Shown: positions 1-9,322 of the stretch, piece by piece
Layout: every line of letters starts with the position of its first letter
Numbering within the stretch: position 1 is the stretch's first letter
Assembly (NCBI RefSeq): GCF_023502325.1
Contig: NZ_JAMFLZ010000005.1
Span: forward strand, 1 to 64,000
DNA length: 64,000 nucleotides
Reading direction: 5' to 3'
Source of the DNA: Wocania_A spongiicola
GTDB taxonomy: Bacteria; Bacteroidota; Bacteroidia; Flavobacteriales; Flavobacteriaceae
The notes under the pieces: generated by a model
What the model saw: only the letters and a program-made list of their open reading frames with translations
The model's database searches: none
What the model was told of the DNA's origin: nothing
Translations under genes and position numbers: made by a program

Positions 1-1857
1 GTTGTTCCACAAAATGTAATTATTGATGATGTAACTGATCCAACTATTATATGTCCTAGCGATGTATCGGTAAATGTTGACGCTGGTTCTTGTGAGGCTT
101 CTAGTGTAAACTTAGGAACTCCAACCACAGATGACAATTGCTCGGTAGCTTCAGTAGTAAATGATGCGCCTGTATCATATCCATTAGGTGATACTACTGT
201 AACATGGACAGTAACAGATGGTTCAGGTAATACGGCAATTTGTACTCAAACAGTAACAGTGACAGATGATGCAGACCCTACTATTTCTTGCCCTATAGAT
301 GTAACTGTAAATGTAGATGCTGGTTTATGTACAGCAACAAATGTAGACTTAGGTACACCAAGTGCTTCAGATTGTACAACATTAACAATTAGTAACGATG
401 CCCCTACTTCTTTTCCTCAAGGAGATACAGTAGTAACATGGACCGTTACTGATGAAGCTGGTAATAGTGTAACATGTACACAAGTTGTAACAGTATTGGA
501 TGATATTAATCCAACTTTTGTAGAAGCTTTACCTGCAGATACAACTGTAGAATGTAGTGAGATTCCAGACGCAGAAGTATTAACAGCTACCGATAATTGT
601 GGTGCTGCTGAAGTGACTTTTGCAGAAGAAAGAATTGATGGTTCTTGTGTTTCTAATTATACATTAGTACGTACTTGGACAGCAACAGATGCAAGTGGCC
701 TTACAACTGTTCATACACAGAACATAACTGTTCAAGATACAACTAGACCTGAATTTGAAGGCACATTACCTGGAGATATAACTGTGGAATGTGATGCAGT
801 TCCAAATGCAGCTACGTTAACTGCTACAGATAACTGTAGTGATGCTAATGTATCAGTAAGTGATGTAATCACTAACGGAGACTGTGCAAATAATTATACT
901 ATTGAGCGTACTTGGGTTGCAACTGATGCTTGTGGACTAATAACTTCACATACACAAACTATAACTGTTCGTGATACAACAGCTCCAGTTCCAACAACAA
1001 CATTTGAAGATACAATAGATGTAAGTTGTGCTGATATTCCAGATGCTCCAGAATTAGAGTTTTCTGACAACTGTTCTAATAGCTCTGGTATAACTGTAGT
1101 TTTTGAAGAAACTAACTCGTTTGATGAAAATGTATTGGTTGATTACCAAATTATTAGAACATGGACAGTAACCGATGAGTGTGCAAATCAAGAAATATAT
1201 ACTCAGACATTAAATGTATCACTTGATGAAATTATTACTGATGTAATAGCCCCAGACTGGTGTTATAAAGAAGGTATTGTAGATTTAAATGGAACATTAG
1301 GAGACGATGTAAATCCAAATGGAACATGGGAACTTCTTGAAGGTGACCCTGTGGCAACTCTTACGGATAATATTTTTGATCCAACTGTACTTGAACTAAG
1401 TGAAGACTTCCTTCCTAAAGATGGTGGAATTGATTATAGATTCAGATATACTACAACTGAAGATGGCTGTATAAGCATTTACGAAGTAACAATGAATATA
1501 CATGCAGATTGTGATGTGTTGCCATGTGGTGAAAATGATATTGTGATTTCTAAGGCTATAACTCCAAACGGAGATGGTTTTAATGAAACTTTTGATATCG
1601 CAGGTATTGATTTATGTGGATTTACTGCCAACGTACAAATATTTAACCGTTGGGGAGCTTTAGTTTACAGTTCAAATAATTATACTCTAGGTAGTATAAA
1701 AACATCTGGATCTAAAGGAGATTGGGATGGATCTTCTCCTAAATCATCTATAGGAAATGCTGGTAAATTACCAAACGGAACATATTATTACATTATTAAT
1801 TTAGAAAATAGTGGATTGAAACCATTAACTGGACCAATTTACGTAGGAACCAAATAA
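1..1857 (+). CDS. Adhesin-like HYR-repeat protein with type IX secretion C-terminal domain (5' truncated by window)
   Basis: The reading frame is open from the first base, so the gene begins before the window and only its last ~618 codons are present. The visible part is a chain of HYR/Ig-like beta-sandwich units of ~80 residues, with recurring patterns such as TVTWTVTD and DNCxxxxV and paired cysteines. The last ~100 residues are a gliding-motility-associated C-terminal domain (ITPNGDGFNETF, FNRWGALVY, LPNGTYYY), the sorting signal of type B T9SS cargo. Expected role: a large secreted or surface-attached adhesin exported through the outer membrane by the T9SS. A PorP/SprF gene follows 12 bases after the stop, the usual partner for such cargo. 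The exact ligand cannot be told. The family call is firm; the length is unknown. Confidence 0.9.
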   Translation, partial: VVPQNVIIDDVTDPTIICPSDVSVNVDAGSCEASSVNLGTPTTDDNCSVASVVNDAPVSYPLGDTTVTWTVTDGSGNTAICTQTVTVTDDADPTISCPIDVTVNVDAGLCTATNVDLGTPSASDCTTLTISNDAPTSFPQGDTVVTWTVTDEAGNSVTCTQVVTVLDDINPTFVEALPADTTVECSEIPDAEVLTATDNCGAAEVTFAEERIDGSCVSNYTLVRTWTATDASGLTTVHTQNITVQDTTRPEFEGTLPGDITVECDAVPNAATLTATDNCSDANVSVSDVITNGDCANNYTIERTWVATDACGLITSHTQTITVRDTTAPVPTTTFEDTIDVSCADIPDAPELEFSDNCSNSSGITVVFEETNSFDENVLVDYQIIRTWTVTDECANQEIYTQTLNVSLDEIITDVIAPDWCYKEGIVDLNGTLGDDVNPNGTWELLEGDPVATLTDNIFDPTVLELSEDFLPKDGGIDYRFRYTTTEDGCISIYEVTMNIHADCDVLPCGENDIVISKAITPNGDGFNETFDIAGIDLCGFTANVQIFNRWGALVYSSNNYTLGSIKTSGSKGDWDGSSPKSSIGNAGKLPNGTYYYIINLENSGLKPLTGPIYVGTK

Positions 1858-1869
1858 AAGACTTAACCT

Positions 1870-2799
1870 ATGAAACTTATTAAACATAACATAATCGCTA
1901 TTGCCCTGTTAAGCTGTACGATTGGAGTTGCGCAACAATTACCGCAATTCACACAGTATATGTTCAATACAATCTCAGTAAATCCTGCTTACGCGGGTAG
2001 CCGAGAAGCTTTAAGCGTTGTTGGATTACACAGAAGCCAGTGGGTTGGTTTTAAAGGTGGACCAATAACACAGACCCTTTCTATTCATACACCGCTTAGG
2101 AATGATAGAATTGGATTGGGTTTATCTTTTATCGAAGATGATTTAGGCCCTCAAAATTTTACATATGTGTATGGTGATTTTTCATATACAATCCCAACCG
2201 GTGCTGATGGTAAATTAGCCTTTGGTTTAAAGGCTGGGTTTACTCAATTTAGTTTTGATACAGATTTCCGTAATGACCCAGGTAATGTTAATGACCCATT
2301 AATTTTTGGAACAGAAGATAGATGGACACCAAATTTAGGTGCGGGTGTTTTTTGGCACTCAAATAGATGGTATTTAGGTTTATCTGCTCCTAGAATATTA
2401 AATAATGATTTTGCTAATAACGATAATAGCTTTGAAGCTTTAGAGCGTATCAGTTATTATTTTACTGGTGGCTACGTATTTGATTTAAGCAAAAGCATAA
2501 AGCTTAAGCCAGCAGTATTATTAAAAGCAACTAATGGAGCTCCAATATCTTACGACTTTACCGGAAGCTTCTTATTTAACGAAAAGTTTTGGTTGGGTGC
2601 TTCTTACAGATTAAATAATGAAACCGGAGCTCTTGGAGGTTTTGCAGATTTTCAAATTTCAAGACAATTACGTGTAGGTTATGCGTATGAAAAACCAATT
2701 TCTGACATAGCTAGGTATACCACTGGTACACATGAGATATTATTAATTTATGAATTCAAATTCTTAAGCTCTAAATTAAAATCACCAAGATATTTCTAA
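1870..2799 (+). CDS. PorP/SprF family type IX secretion outer-membrane protein
   Basis: The 309-residue protein has an N-terminal signal peptide ending near VAQQ, followed by the family hallmark QFTQYMFNTISVNPAYAGSR and a C-terminal half rich in alternating beta strands (GGYVFDLS, FWLGASYR), as in an outer-membrane beta barrel. PorP/SprF proteins link the T9SS/gliding machinery to particular surface adhesins; SprF of Flavobacterium johnsoniae is needed for SprB export. It lies directly behind the adhesin gene and 18 bases before a PorE-like gene, so the group is probably one operon devoted to secreting and anchoring that adhesin. Many paralogues exist per genome, so no specific symbol is given. 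Confidence 0.93.
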   Translation: MKLIKHNIIAIALLSCTIGVAQQLPQFTQYMFNTISVNPAYAGSREALSVVGLHRSQWVGFKGGPITQTLSIHTPLRNDRIGLGLSFIEDDLGPQNFTYVYGDFSYTIPTGADGKLAFGLKAGFTQFSFDTDFRNDPGNVNDPLIFGTEDRWTPNLGAGVFWHSNRWYLGLSAPRILNNDFANNDNSFEALERISYYFTGGYVFDLSKSIKLKPAVLLKATNGAPISYDFTGSFLFNEKFWLGASYRLNNETGALGGFADFQISRQLRVGYAYEKPISDIARYTTGTHEILLIYEFKFLSSKLKSPRYF

Positions 2800-2817
2800 C
2801 AAGAAATTTTTGTATAG

Positions 2818-4734
2818 ATGAAAATGAAAAATCACATATTAATCTGTTTAGCTTTAATGCTTAGTGTTTCTGTTTTTGCTCAACAAGGAAAACAAAAAAG
2901 AGCAGATACTTTATTCAATAAATTCTCTTTTGTAAAAGCTGCAAAAGTTTACAAAGATTTAATTGAAAAAAACTATAATAAGGATTATGCTACTAGAAGA
3001 TTAGCAGATTGCTATGCCTATTTAAGGAATCCGCAAAGTGCATCTAGATATTATAAAAAGGTAGTTGAGCAAGAGAATGTTCCTATCGAGTATTACTATA
3101 GCTACGCTCAATCGCTTAGAGGTATTAAGAAGTATAAAGAATCGCAAATATGGCTACAGCGTTTTAAAGATTCAGGAGGTATTGTAAATGCTAACGATTT
3201 CTCAAAAGATGTTAATTTTATAACTAGTATTTTTAATGCAAAACAACAATATTTTTTAGATCGAGTTAGATTCAATTCTAAATATAGTGACTTTGGAGCT
3301 TTTGAACATGATGGAAAAGTTTATTTCGCTTCTTCAAGAGACGAAGGCGTTTCAGTAAAACGATTATACGGCTGGAACGAACAACCCTTTTTAGATGTTT
3401 ATGTTACAGAAGTAGGATCAAGAAGAAATGTAGATCATACAGGGAAGCTAGAAGGCGATGTAAATTCTATTTACCATGATGGTCCTGTTACTATTACTAA
3501 AGATGGCCGTACTATGTATTTCTCAAGAAATAATTATAATGATCAAGTAAGAAAAAGAGATAATAATGGCTTAACTGGTATGAAAATATTTAGAGCCACT
3601 TTACAAGACAGTATATGGACAAATGTTGAAGATTTATCAATAAATAGTGATGATTTTTCTACACAACACGCCGCTTTAAATAACGACGATACTAAACTAT
3701 ATTTCACATCAGATAGACCTGGTGGTTATGGTGGCTCTGACATTTATGTTGTAGATATTAACATTGACGGTACATTAGGCGAGCCAAAAAACCTTGGAAA
3801 TGTTATAAACACTGAAAGCGCTGAAGGCTTTCCTTTTATAAATAATGAAGGTGTTTTATTCTTTTCATCTGATGGACATACAGGCCTTGGACTATTAGAT
3901 ATTTTCGCAACAATTAAAGGGGAAAATAATGATTTTGTAGATGTTGTAAACTTAGGCGTTCCTGTGAACTCTAATAAAGACGATTTTTCTTTTAGTATGA
4001 ATCCTAACGGAATTACTGGATATTTTGCATCAAATAGAAGAGGTGGTCGTGGAGATGATGATATTTATGCCTATCACAGAGAACCAATTATGCAAGTTGA
4101 AGGTGTTGTAACAGATGCTATTAACACAAAACCAATCGCTAACTCTGTTATTACTTTATTTGATGATAAAGACAATCAAATAGCCTATATGGTAACTGAT
4201 GAAAACGGGTTTTATCAAATAAACATTGACAGAAATAAAGACTATAAAATTGTTGGTAGCCAAGAAAAATATATTGATGACTACCGAACATTTACATCAA
4301 AAAATATACAAACTGAACTTACAACTATTACAGCAAATTTATTATTAAACCCAGTACAAGATGTTGTAAAGCTTGCAGAGTTAAATACCATTTACTTTGA
4401 TTTTAATAAATATAATATAAGAGAAGATGCCGCTTTAGAATTAGACAAGATTGTAAGCCTAATGCTAAACGATTATCCTGAGATGGTAATACGAATTGAA
4501 TCGCATACCGATTCGAGAGGAGCATTAACATATAATGATAAATTATCAATTGATAGAGCTAATTCTACCTATGAGTATTTAATTTCTAAAGGTGTTGATC
4601 CAGTAAGAATAACTGAGCACCAAGGATTTGGTGAGCGTAGGTTAACAAATGGCTGTGAAGATGGAGAGGATTGTGAAGAAGAAGCGCATCAATTAAATAG
4701 ACGTACTCAATTTATAGTCGTAAAAATGGAATAA
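2818..4734 (+). CDS. PorE-like OmpA family protein (TPR, PD40 propeller, CRD, OmpA domains)
   Basis: The 638-residue protein has a signal peptide (residues 1-21, ending VFAQQ). Domains in order: TPR-like helices (~25-130, including RRLADCYAYL), a WD40/PD40 beta propeller (~160-420, with repeats such as LYFTSDRPGGYGGSDIY), a carboxypeptidase-regulatory-like Ig domain (~425-510, VEGVVTDAINTKPIANS), and a C-terminal OmpA peptidoglycan-binding domain (~525-638, IYFDFNKYNI, HTDSRG, QLNRRTQF). This is the layout of PorE, a T9SS component tethered to peptidoglycan, and of many paralogues placed behind PorP/SprF genes. It probably anchors the secretion/adhesin complex in the periplasm. A close paralogue follows 82 bases downstream. 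Confidence 0.88.
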   Translation: MKMKNHILICLALMLSVSVFAQQGKQKRADTLFNKFSFVKAAKVYKDLIEKNYNKDYATRRLADCYAYLRNPQSASRYYKKVVEQENVPIEYYYSYAQSLRGIKKYKESQIWLQRFKDSGGIVNANDFSKDVNFITSIFNAKQQYFLDRVRFNSKYSDFGAFEHDGKVYFASSRDEGVSVKRLYGWNEQPFLDVYVTEVGSRRNVDHTGKLEGDVNSIYHDGPVTITKDGRTMYFSRNNYNDQVRKRDNNGLTGMKIFRATLQDSIWTNVEDLSINSDDFSTQHAALNNDDTKLYFTSDRPGGYGGSDIYVVDINIDGTLGEPKNLGNVINTESAEGFPFINNEGVLFFSSDGHTGLGLLDIFATIKGENNDFVDVVNLGVPVNSNKDDFSFSMNPNGITGYFASNRRGGRGDDDIYAYHREPIMQVEGVVTDAINTKPIANSVITLFDDKDNQIAYMVTDENGFYQINIDRNKDYKIVGSQEKYIDDYRTFTSKNIQTELTTITANLLLNPVQDVVKLAELNTIYFDFNKYNIREDAALELDKIVSLMLNDYPEMVIRIESHTDSRGALTYNDKLSIDRANSTYEYLISKGVDPVRITEHQGFGERRLTNGCEDGEDCEEEAHQLNRRTQFIVVKME

Positions 4735-4816
4735 CCACCACAATATTAACCTAATTGTGTTTTATAAATAAAAATATCTTTTAACTATTAGATTTTTTAA
4801 TTAAAATAATGACCCC

Positions 4817-6739
4817 ATGAAATTAAAAAACTACATACTAACCTGCTTTTTTCTATCGCTAAGCTTTATAGCTTCGGCACAATACGGTTCGCAAAAAAAA
4901 GCAGATAATTTATTCAATAAATTTTCTTTTGTAAGTGCTGCAGAGGTTTATCATAATCTTATTGAAAAAGATTTTAATGCAGATTATGCAACCAGACAAT
5001 TGGCAGATAGCTATGCATACATGAGAAATCCCGATAGTGCCGTTGTTTACTATCAAAAAGCTGTTCAGCAAGAAAACATTCCTGTAGAATACTATTATAA
5101 TTATGCACAGGCTTTAAGGGGTATTAAAGAGTATAAAGAATCTCGAGTGTGGTTAAGACGCTTTAAAGAAGCCGGTGGTGTTGTTAAAAAAGATAGATTT
5201 TCAAAAGACAGCGATTTTATAACGTCAATATTTAATGCAAAACAACAGTATTTTTTAACTGATGTTAATTTCAATTCAAAGTATAGCGATTTTGGTGCTT
5301 ACGAGCGCGAGGGTAATATTTACTTTGCTTCGTCAAAAGACGAAGGTGTTTCAACAAAACATATTTACGGCTGGAACGAAGAACCTTTTCTAGATATCTA
5401 TGTAAAAGCAAAAGATAGTAATGATAGTATTGTAAGCCATAAATCTAAAATAGAAGGTGATATAAACTCAATATATCATGATGGGCCATTAACAATTACA
5501 AAAGATGGTAAAACGATGTACTTTTCTAGAAACGATTTTAATAAAAATGTTTTAGGAAAAGATGAAAAGGGTATGACACATTTAAAAATCTACAAGGCAT
5601 CTTTAGTCAATGGTCTATGGACAAATATTGAAGACTTTAATTTTAATAGTAAAGATTATTCAACTGGTCACCCTTCATTAAACAGTGATGATACCAAGTT
5701 ATATTTTACTTCGGATATGCCAGGTGGTCAAGGCGGTTCAGATATTTATTATGTAGATATTAATAGCGATGGTTCGTTAGGTTCTCCTAAAAATATAGGG
5801 AATGTTGTAAATACAGATAAAAATGAAATGTTTCCGTTTATAAATAGTGAAGACGCCCTGTTTTTCTCATCTGACGGACATGCTGGATTAGGTTTATTAG
5901 ATATTTTCGGAACTGTTTCTGATGCTGATAATAACATTATAAGTGTTTTAAATCTTGGTGTTCCTGTAAATTCGAGTAAAGATGATTTTTCATTTTTCAT
6001 GAATAACGATGGCTTATCTGGATATTTTGCATCAAATAGAGATGGTGGAGTTGGTAGCGATGATATTTATGCCTACGATAGAATTCCACAATTAAAAATA
6101 GAAGGTACAATTACAGATGCTACTACTAATGCACCAATACCAAACGCTGTAGTTACTTTGTTAGACAGTAATGATAATAAAATTGCTGATTTACAAACTG
6201 ACGAAAACGGTCATTTCGAAATTAATATTGATAGAGATACCGATTACAAATTAAATACTAAAAAGGAAAACTATATTGGCGATTCTAGAACAGTTACTAC
6301 AAAAGGCATCGAAAATAGTGTAACAAGTATTAATGCTGATTTTGTATTAAACCCAGTTGTGGATGAAAAATTACCAATTACTGAGCTCTACCCTATTTAT
6401 TTTGACTTTAACAAATATGATATTCGTCGTGATGGTACAGTCGAGCTAGATAGAATTGTTGATTTGATGATGAATAAATATCCAAATATGGTAATTAAAA
6501 TTGAATCGCATACAGATTCTAGAGGCACATCAGAATACAATGACATACTTTCAAAAGAAAGAGCAAATGCAACTTATAAGTATTTAATTGAACACGGAGT
6601 TGACGCTTCAAGAATTACTGAATATGACGGCTTTGGAGAACGTAAATTAGCAAATGATTGTGATGGTACTATAAACTGTACAGAAGATCAGCATCAGCTA
6701 AATAGGCGTACGCAATTTATTGTGATAAAAATGGAATAA
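4817..6739 (+). CDS. Second PorE-like OmpA family protein, tandem paralogue
   Basis: The 640-residue product aligns end to end with the preceding gene: signal peptide (ending IASAQ), TPR segment with the same LADSYAYMRNP motif, PD40 propeller, CRD (IEGTITDATTNAPIPNA) and OmpA domain (IYFDFNKYDIRRDG, HTDSRG, QLNRRTQF). Both copies keep two cysteines just before the final OmpA strand. Most substitutions are conservative, which points to tandem duplication with both copies kept functional. The product should be periplasmic, bound to peptidoglycan and associated with the T9SS. It closes the operon; a strong terminator follows. Whether the copies serve different adhesins cannot be read from sequence. 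Confidence 0.87.
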   Translation: MKLKNYILTCFFLSLSFIASAQYGSQKKADNLFNKFSFVSAAEVYHNLIEKDFNADYATRQLADSYAYMRNPDSAVVYYQKAVQQENIPVEYYYNYAQALRGIKEYKESRVWLRRFKEAGGVVKKDRFSKDSDFITSIFNAKQQYFLTDVNFNSKYSDFGAYEREGNIYFASSKDEGVSTKHIYGWNEEPFLDIYVKAKDSNDSIVSHKSKIEGDINSIYHDGPLTITKDGKTMYFSRNDFNKNVLGKDEKGMTHLKIYKASLVNGLWTNIEDFNFNSKDYSTGHPSLNSDDTKLYFTSDMPGGQGGSDIYYVDINSDGSLGSPKNIGNVVNTDKNEMFPFINSEDALFFSSDGHAGLGLLDIFGTVSDADNNIISVLNLGVPVNSSKDDFSFFMNNDGLSGYFASNRDGGVGSDDIYAYDRIPQLKIEGTITDATTNAPIPNAVVTLLDSNDNKIADLQTDENGHFEINIDRDTDYKLNTKKENYIGDSRTVTTKGIENSVTSINADFVLNPVVDEKLPITELYPIYFDFNKYDIRRDGTVELDRIVDLMMNKYPNMVIKIESHTDSRGTSEYNDILSKERANATYKYLIEHGVDASRITEYDGFGERKLANDCDGTINCTEDQHQLNRRTQFIVIKME

Positions 6740-6763
6740 CGTTAAGCTAAATTCATAATTATT

Positions 6764-6799
6764 AAAAACCATCAAAGGAGTTTTCTTTTGGTGGTTTTT
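6764..6799 (+). terminator. Rho-independent terminator of the adhesin/PorE-like operon
   Basis: A 13-bp inverted repeat (left arm 6764-6776, right arm 6787-6799, one T-G wobble) with a 10-base loop ends in a run of T's, 25 bases after the stop of the second PorE-like gene. Confidence 0.85.
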
Positions 6800-6917
6800 T
6801 ATATATTAGAAGATTACTATTATAATTCTAATCCTTTAGTAGTGTGTAATTTAATTCATCTTTGAAATAAAAATAATTTTACCTAAGAATAACTTTCTAA
6901 AAGCAAGAGATTTCATA

Positions 6918-7769
6918 TTGACAAATGCGAGAATGATAGAAAGACGTTTGTTTGAATTTTATTTTGATAATGGAACTTCAGAAGGTGTTTTTAATGCTGT
7001 TTATGCTTATCGTAATCCTGATGGTGGATTTGGACATGGAATGGAACCAGACACAGCATCACCAGAAAGCCAGCCTCTTTTTAGCATTATGGCACTTGAA
7101 ATTCTCGATGAAGTTGGTTATCTAACCAAAGAAATCATTCTAAATGACTTCATGCCTTATTTTGAAAGTATAACAACAGAAAAAGGTGGAATTCCATGGA
7201 TGTTTAGACCAAAAAGCAACTATCCTTGTGAAGAACATTTTAAAACAGTTAAAGAATGGGCTGCTTTAAGCACCACTGCACCATTACTAGGGGTTTTAGA
7301 AAAATATAAGATTGATATTCCTTGGATGAAAAAAGCAGAAGAGTTTGTTTGGAATGAATTTGAGAGAATAAAAGATAAACATATTTTTTGTTATTTATGT
7401 GTATCAAGATGGTTAACATTTTTAAAGTATACTAAGAATCAAAATAAAGCAAAAAAAACTATTAACAACTTAAAAAAATGGATAATGGTTGACGGAATTA
7501 TTTGTAAAGATAAGTCAGATGATGGTTGGGGACTTTACGGGAAGCCGCATAGTTTAAATTATGCATATTCTTCTGAAAGCGTTCTATATTCTTTGTTTAC
7601 TAAAGAAACTATTGAATCTGACTTAAAAGAAATAATCAATAAACAAGAAAATGATGGTCGGTGGAATACTTGGTATGGAATTAGTGAAGGTACAAAACTA
7701 GAATGGGCAGGAATACAAACATTATGGGCATTAAAAATTTTAAAAAATTATGATAAAATTGAAGCGTAG
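6918..7769 (+). CDS. Toroid-fold (prenyltransferase/squalene-cyclase-like) hypothetical protein, doubtful 5' end
   Basis: The 283-codon frame resembles a family of uncharacterised alpha/alpha-toroid proteins: YAYRNPDGGFGHGMEPD and PESQPLFSIMALEILDEVGY near the N-terminus, then repeated helical pairs with DGGF/DGRW-type turns (NDGRWNTWYG, WAGIQTLWALKIL). No catalytic motif is seen and the function is unknown. The start is a problem: the first candidate is TTG at 6918, and the first in-frame ATG is at 6933. Family members usually have residues like A-DF---NAR before this point, and the same frame upstream encodes KARDFILTNAR with no ATG, GTG or TTG before the stop at 6852. The gene may be damaged at its start or use a rare codon. 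Isolated gene; no operon partner. Confidence 0.7.
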   Translation: MTNARMIERRLFEFYFDNGTSEGVFNAVYAYRNPDGGFGHGMEPDTASPESQPLFSIMALEILDEVGYLTKEIILNDFMPYFESITTEKGGIPWMFRPKSNYPCEEHFKTVKEWAALSTTAPLLGVLEKYKIDIPWMKKAEEFVWNEFERIKDKHIFCYLCVSRWLTFLKYTKNQNKAKKTINNLKKWIMVDGIICKDKSDDGWGLYGKPHSLNYAYSSESVLYSLFTKETIESDLKEIINKQENDGRWNTWYGISEGTKLEWAGIQTLWALKILKNYDKIEA

Positions 7770-7800
7770 ATATAAAAATATTGAAAATTAAATCAAAAAA

Positions 7801-7822
7801 CCCCCTCAGAAAACTGAGAGGG
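7801..7822 (-). terminator. Rho-independent terminator, best read on the minus strand
   Basis: On the minus strand a 9-bp stem (one wobble pair) with a TTTT loop is followed by six T's (complement of 7795-7800). It lies downstream of the CAP-domain lipoprotein gene and also within 35 bases of the plus-strand toroid gene, so it may stop both. Confidence 0.7.
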
Positions 7823-7963
7823 CTTTATACCTAAAGCTAAATTCAATAACTATTCAGTTATTAAAATAACCAGTTAATTCCTTTTTGCTGCATACCTATA
7901 ATACAGCATTTGCTAAAAATCAGTAAATTAAAAGGTTATGTTTTTATTGTTACAAAAACAATA

Positions 7964-8458
7964 TTATTTTTTTATGAAAATGTTTGTAAAATACCATCTT
8001 CCGTTTTCACTCTTTTCTGCCGATATGTTAAAGTTAGAAAAATCTCCTTCAATGTTTGCACGATGTCCATCACTTTTAATCCAAGCACTTACTACAGTTT
8101 TTGCACTACTGTAGCCGTAAGCCACATTTTCAGATACTTTTTTAGCACCAGCATTTGCTTTTAAATAGTTACTACGCGTATAAAAGTTATCATGAGATAT
8201 TTCATCCTTATCAACCATGTAATCAGTATGGCTATATGCTACAGATTTAACAATCTTTAAATCTGCCAAAGGGTTTAGGCCAATTGATAATCTGTGGTCG
8301 TTAATAAGCTCTAAAATTTCAATTTCAATTTGCTTTGTAGGTGGTACAACTAAGTTTTCTACAATAGCGTCTGCTTTTTCATCAATGCTATCTGTTGAAC
8401 AAGAGAATGTCAAAATAGCTAACAATGCCAATAAAGGCAGCTTTTTTAATAACTTCAT
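7964..8458 (-). CDS. CAP (SCP/PR-1-like, YkwD-type) domain lipoprotein
   Basis: The 164-residue protein has a lipoprotein signal with lipobox FSCS (Cys20), so it should be membrane-anchored, outside the cytoplasm. Residues ~43-164 form a bacterial CAP domain: ELINDHRLSIGLNPL, the conserved His of YSHTDYM, the Glu of SENVAYGY, and the second His of WIKSDGHRANI, ending in the beta strand RWYFTNIFIKK. The four-residue cavity typical of the family therefore looks intact. CAP proteins have varied, mostly unknown roles in bacteria. It is a single gene, transcribed opposite to its left neighbour. The domain call is firm, the function open. Confidence 0.88.
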   Translation of the reverse strand: MKLLKKLPLLALLAILTFSCSTDSIDEKADAIVENLVVPPTKQIEIEILELINDHRLSIGLNPLADLKIVKSVAYSHTDYMVDKDEISHDNFYTRSNYLKANAGAKKVSENVAYGYSSAKTVVSAWIKSDGHRANIEGDFSNFNISAEKSENGRWYFTNIFIKK

Positions 8459-8552
8459 AAGTAGGTAAATTTAGATTTGGTCCTATAAAGTTATTAACCA
8501 TATACTGGCTATTATTGTATTGATGTTTAAAATCGATGAACGACAAACAGAA

Positions 8553-8580
8553 AATCGATAAAAAGCATTTTTTATCGATT
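8553..8580 (-). terminator. Terminator-like hairpin downstream of pdxH
   Basis: A perfect 12-bp inverted repeat (arms 8553-8564 and 8569-8580, AATCGATAAAAA type) sits 43 bases past the pdxH stop. On the minus strand it is followed by only a short T stretch, so termination efficiency is uncertain. Confidence 0.6.
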
Positions 8581-8622
8581 AAATGTAATTTTGAATTTTA
8601 AAATATGTATTTAAACTATTAT

Positions 8623-9270
8623 TTAGGGAGATAATCGATCAATTTTCCAATTATAATCACTTTGTAACTTGTATCGTACTCTATCATGTAGTCTATTTGG
8701 TCTCCCTTGCCAAAATTCAATCTCAACAGGCTTAACTATGTATCCGCCCCAATAATCTGGTCTTGGTATTTCTTTACCTTCATACTCTTCTTCAAGACCT
8801 TGTAACTTATTCTCAAGGTATTCACGGCTTTCAATAGTATCACTTTGATTAGAAACTACAGCTCCTAATTGGCTTCCTCTTGGTCTAGATTCAAAATAGC
8901 CATCGCTTAAATTTGCAGCTATCTTTTCAGCCTTGCCTTTAATTATAATTTGCCTTTCTGCACCATGCCAAAAAAATGATAAACACACATTAGGATTTTC
9001 TGCAATGGCTTTCCCTTTTTCGCTCTCATAATTCGTGTAAAATATAAAGCCTTCGAAAGTATATTTTTTTAAGAGCACTACTCTACTCTTAGGATAACCA
9101 TCTTTACCTATTGTAGATATTGTCATTGCATTGGTTTCATCTTCAGTAAAAAACTTATCAACTTCATAAAACCATTTTTGAAATAATTCCATTGGGTTTT
9201 CAGGCGCATCTGCTAAAAGTAATTCGCCTTTTTCGTAAGATTTTCTATAATCACTTAAATCCTTTTGCAT
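8623..9270 (-). CDS. pdxH: Pyridoxamine/pyridoxine 5'-phosphate oxidase
   Basis: The 215-residue length matches PdxH. The enzyme uses FMN and oxygen to oxidise pyridoxine or pyridoxamine 5'-phosphate to pyridoxal 5'-phosphate in the cytoplasm. Visible motifs: the FMN-binding segment DGYPKSRVVLLKKY, FIFYTNYESEKG, CLSFFWHGAERQIIIKG, YFESRPRGSQLGAVVSNQS, and the C-terminal signature PDYWGGYIVKPVEIEFWQGR followed by NRLHDR and the terminal RLSP. All family landmarks are present and nothing is missing. It is a single-gene unit, divergent from the DUF3784 gene 52 bases away; a hairpin follows its stop. Confidence 0.96.
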   Translation of the reverse strand: MQKDLSDYRKSYEKGELLLADAPENPMELFQKWFYEVDKFFTEDETNAMTISTIGKDGYPKSRVVLLKKYTFEGFIFYTNYESEKGKAIAENPNVCLSFFWHGAERQIIIKGKAEKIAANLSDGYFESRPRGSQLGAVVSNQSDTIESREYLENKLQGLEEEYEGKEIPRPDYWGGYIVKPVEIEFWQGRPNRLHDRVRYKLQSDYNWKIDRLSP

Positions 9271-9322
9271 AAAAATTAAAAATCAAATAAATTGTATATT
9301 TAAGTATTCAAATTTACACAAA

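Noticed and set aside
1..1200. Tandem DNA repeat or CRISPR-like array
   Set aside because: The periodicity comes from HYR protein domains; the units vary in sequence and there are no constant repeats with spacers.
7910..8164. Plus-strand 84-codon frame over the CAP-domain gene
   Set aside because: It is antisense to a clearly coding lipoprotein gene and has low-complexity hydrophobic composition.
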